A DNA stretch of 64,000 bases from NCBI GenBank assembly GCA_946557785.1, contig CAMNTH010000014.1, forward strand, positions 1 through 64,000, written 5' to 3'. The position numbers were made by a program, and so were the translations under genes. Origin of the DNA: an uncultured Blautia sp. GTDB lineage: Bacteria > Bacillota > Clostridia > Lachnospirales > Lachnospiraceae. This document shows, one piece after another, positions 61,992-64,000 of this stretch. Within the stretch, counting starts at the first letter, position 1; each line of letters starts with the position of its first letter. The notes beneath the pieces were generated by a model. That model was not told where the DNA came from and did no database searches. It saw nothing but the letters and a program-made list of their open reading frames with translations.

Positions 61992-63721
61992 TAGTGCACC
62001 TCCCCTTTCTTAAACTGGCTTTCATAAATTTCACGGTATACATCGCAGCGCCCAAGAAGTTCCTCATGAGTTCCATGGTCAGCGACCTCGCCGTCCTCAA
62101 GCACAAGGATCCGGTCTGCATGCTTTAAGCTGGATGCACGCTGGGAAACAATAAATACAGTAATTTCTCCCGGAAGGGAGGCTAAGGCCTTCCGAAGCGC
62201 CGCATCAGTTGCAAAATCAAGGGCACTTGCGCTGTCATCCAGGATCAGGATCTGTGGCTTTTTAACCAGCGCTCTTGCAATGGTAAGCCTCTGCTTCTGT
62301 CCGCCGGAAAAATTTCTTCCTCCCTGCTCCACTTTTTCATCAAGCCCAAGGGGTTTGCCCCTTACAAATTCTGCCGCCTGAGAAAGCTCCAGTGCCTTCC
62401 AAAGCTCTTCATCAGATGCATCCGGATTTCCCCACAGCAAATTGGAACGGATGGTTCCTGCAAAGAGCTGCGCCTTCTGCATTACCACACCCACGGTACC
62501 GTGAAGCTCTTCTTTGCTCCATTTTTCAATGGGTCTTCCCATGATCCGCACCTGGCCTGAGGTTGCATCATAAAATCTTGGAATTAGATTTACCAGGCTG
62601 GATTTACCGCTTCCAGTACCTCCGATCACACCGATGGTCTGTCCCTTTTCTGCCAGGAAGGAAATACCCGTCAGGCTCTCCTCCCCTGCGCCCTGGTATG
62701 TCAGGCTTACATTTTGGAATGCAACTGCTTCCTTTCCAGAAATCTGTTCTCCGTTGGTTTTTTCCGGGAATTCCATGGAAGGCCTTGTATCCAGAACACC
62801 ATCAATGCGGTTCAGGCTTGCCAGGGCCTTGCTTAGCAAAACAACAGTATTGGCCAGCTTCACCAGCTCCACAAGGATCTGGCTCATATAGTTTACCAAT
62901 GCGATCACATCACCATTTAACAAAGAGCCTTTATGAATGCCTGATGCACCCATATTTAAAATAGCAATGATCGCCAGGTTCACCACCACATAGGTCAGGG
63001 GATTCATCAGACCGGAAATGTGTCCCACATGAAGCTGCATGGAATTCAAAAGCCCATTGGCAGCCTCGAAGCGCTCTGCCTCCGCACTTTCTTTTCCAAA
63101 GGCTCGGATTACCCGAACACCGGTTAAATTTTCCCTAGTTATTCCAAGAACCTTGTCCAGACGTCCCTGAATGGTTTTATACAGCGGTGACGTGATCTTC
63201 ATGATCCCGAAAATAATCACAGAAAGAACCGGAATGGCCACAAGAAATACCACCGCAATCTTTAAATTGATGGTAAAGGCCATGATCATGGCGCCAAACA
63301 CAATAAATGGGCTTCGCAGAAACAGGCGCAAAAACATATTCAATCCGTTCTGCACCTGGTTGATATCACTGGTCATTCTGGTGATCAGCGTGCTGGTTCC
63401 CATAGTATCTATTTCTGAATATCCCAGCGTATGAATATGGGAAAACAGCGTATGGCGAAGGCCTGCCGCACAGCCTACGGATGCTTTTGCCGCAAAGTAC
63501 TGGGCTGTAAAGCTGCAGGAAATTCCTACGATGGCCAAAAGTACCAGGATGCCGCATCTGGTCAGAATATATCCATTATCCTGATTTTTTATGCCTACAT
63601 TGATGATGTCTGCTACTACAAGGGGCACAAACAGATCAAAAAATGCCTCCAGCATTTTGAACAATGGAGCCAGAATGCTTTCTTTCCTATATCGCTTCAA
63701 ATTGTTCAGCAAATACTTCAT
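61991..63721 (-). CDS. ABC exporter half-transporter, subunit A (degenerate Walker B)
   Basis: A 576-residue half-transporter. Walker A is GGTGSGKSSL, and the signature FSGGQKQRL is canonical. Walker B reads LILDDSASALD, so the catalytic Glu is Asp, and the H-loop position is VSQRASS. In heterodimeric exporters this subunit contributes the degenerate ATP site. Start chosen at 63721 (MKYLLNNLKRY). AAAGG lies close before it and a stronger GGAGG somewhat farther. It is first in the operon. Confidence 0.92.
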   Translation of the reverse strand: MKYLLNNLKRYRKESILAPLFKMLEAFFDLFVPLVVADIINVGIKNQDNGYILTRCGILVLLAIVGISCSFTAQYFAAKASVGCAAGLRHTLFSHIHTLGYSEIDTMGTSTLITRMTSDINQVQNGLNMFLRLFLRSPFIVFGAMIMAFTINLKIAVVFLVAIPVLSVIIFGIMKITSPLYKTIQGRLDKVLGITRENLTGVRVIRAFGKESAEAERFEAANGLLNSMQLHVGHISGLMNPLTYVVVNLAIIAILNMGASGIHKGSLLNGDVIALVNYMSQILVELVKLANTVVLLSKALASLNRIDGVLDTRPSMEFPEKTNGEQISGKEAVAFQNVSLTYQGAGEESLTGISFLAEKGQTIGVIGGTGSGKSSLVNLIPRFYDATSGQVRIMGRPIEKWSKEELHGTVGVVMQKAQLFAGTIRSNLLWGNPDASDEELWKALELSQAAEFVRGKPLGLDEKVEQGGRNFSGGQKQRLTIARALVKKPQILILDDSASALDFATDAALRKALASLPGEITVFIVSQRASSLKHADRILVLEDGEVADHGTHEELLGRCDVYREIYESQFKKGEVH

Positions 63722-63766
63722 TTTTCCTTTTTTCCTCCTTCTGTCCGGGTGACGGACGTGTATTTT

Positions 63767-63795
63767 ATCATAAGAAATATATACCAAAAAGTCAA
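63767..63795 (-). promoter_or_regulatory. Promoter of the ABC exporter operon
   Basis: The minus strand reads TTGACT (63790-63795), 17 bp, TATGAT (63767-63772). Confidence 0.75.
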
Positions 63796-63820
63796 GCTGT
63801 TAAAGCATCCGCTTTTCTTC

Positions 63821-63849
63821 TTTACAGATATGCTTTTCTACTGTATACT
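63821..63849 (+). promoter_or_regulatory. Promoter of the symporter gene
   Basis: TTTACA (63821-63826), 17 bp, TATACT (63844-63849). It is divergent from the ABC operon promoter. Confidence 0.75.
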
Positions 63850-63886
63850 GATGTAGTCAAAAAATCACATCAGGGAGAAGGCTTTC

Positions 63887-64000
63887 ATGAAAATCATTAC
63901 TTTTTTTTATAATCTTTTATGGGGTGACCTTATCACCATTCCATTACCATCCGGAGGTTCCGCAGGGCTTTCCCTGCTGGTTCTTATTTTAATACCTGCG
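63887..64000 (+). CDS. Alanine/glycine:cation symporter, N-terminal fragment cut by the window
   Basis: Only 38 codons are present, starting MKIITFFYNLLWGDLITIP and continuing into LPSGGSAGLSLLVLILIPA. The LWGD-x-x-T-x-P-LP-x-GG-S pattern opens many AGCS (AlsT) sodium:alanine symporters, and the first membrane helix begins at SLLVLIL. GAAGG stands 5 bp before the ATG. The gene continues beyond the right edge. Confidence 0.7.
   Translation, partial: MKIITFFYNLLWGDLITIPLPSGGSAGLSLLVLILIPA

Overview
The window looks like chromosomal DNA of an anaerobic, endospore-lineage Clostridia bacterium, most likely a Lachnospiraceae member (Blautia / Mediterraneibacter / Dorea type). This rests on moderate GC, AGGAGG ribosome sites, sigma-A promoters of the TTGACA-N17-TATAAT type, the order clpC - small gene - radA, the block ispF-cysS-mrnC-rlmB-sigH, class 1B pyrD/pyrK, a glutaminyl-tRNA synthetase, a receiver-less Spo0A-like protein, and a radical SAM/DUF4130 pair. 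Genus and species cannot be fixed by eye. Almost every gene is on the minus strand, and the left edge holds three tandem promoters with an rRNA-type leader running off the window, so replication probably proceeds right to left here.

Layout. 1-460: rRNA promoter region. 460-5720: a five-gene surface-modification operon (acetyltransferase, carrier protein, MBOAT acyltransferase, DltA-like adenylating enzyme, SGNH protein) that resembles dlt but differs in MBOAT type and in an active-site residue. 5796-10660: gntR-clpC and a 137-aa gene with radA. 10831-15166: purEMND plus an SseB-like gene. 15273-18708: vanZ-type gene, small membrane protein, HD hydrolase, M29 aminopeptidase. 18775-22365: pyrFKDE plus an unlisted 50-aa membrane peptide. 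22510-25188: cold-shock gene with a structured leader, DegV, unknowns and the Spo0A-like gene. 25474-27634: htpG under a perfect CIRCE element. 27743-30535: large repeat-rich, sortase-type surface protein. 30751-33487: maf-HAD operon, acidic membrane protein and a four-cluster ferredoxin. 33624-42644: glnS, tRNA-Thr, sigH-rlmB-mrnC-cysS-ispF-egsA, ridA, and a beta-lactamase-fold hydrolase behind glmS (42660-44486).

44591-59946 is rich in DNA-repair functions: a nuclease-XPD helicase fusion, a DUF4130/radical SAM pair, and an operon with dinB, mntP and an EndoQ-like PHP nuclease fused to a UvrD helicase. Housekeeping genes lie among them (HPr-like protein, aspartokinase, trmO, nagB, proA). The window ends with a heterodimeric ABC exporter and the start of an alanine/glycine:cation symporter.

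The best candidates for undescribed biology are: (1) the radical SAM/DUF4130 pair, whose promoter carries two near-consensus LexA boxes, one filling the -35/-10 spacer, and whose radical SAM protein ends in a beta-clamp motif QLSLF; (2) the EndoQ-UvrD fusion with two clamp-like motifs, in an operon with DinB (QISLW) and a manganese exporter; (3) the non-canonical dlt-like operon.
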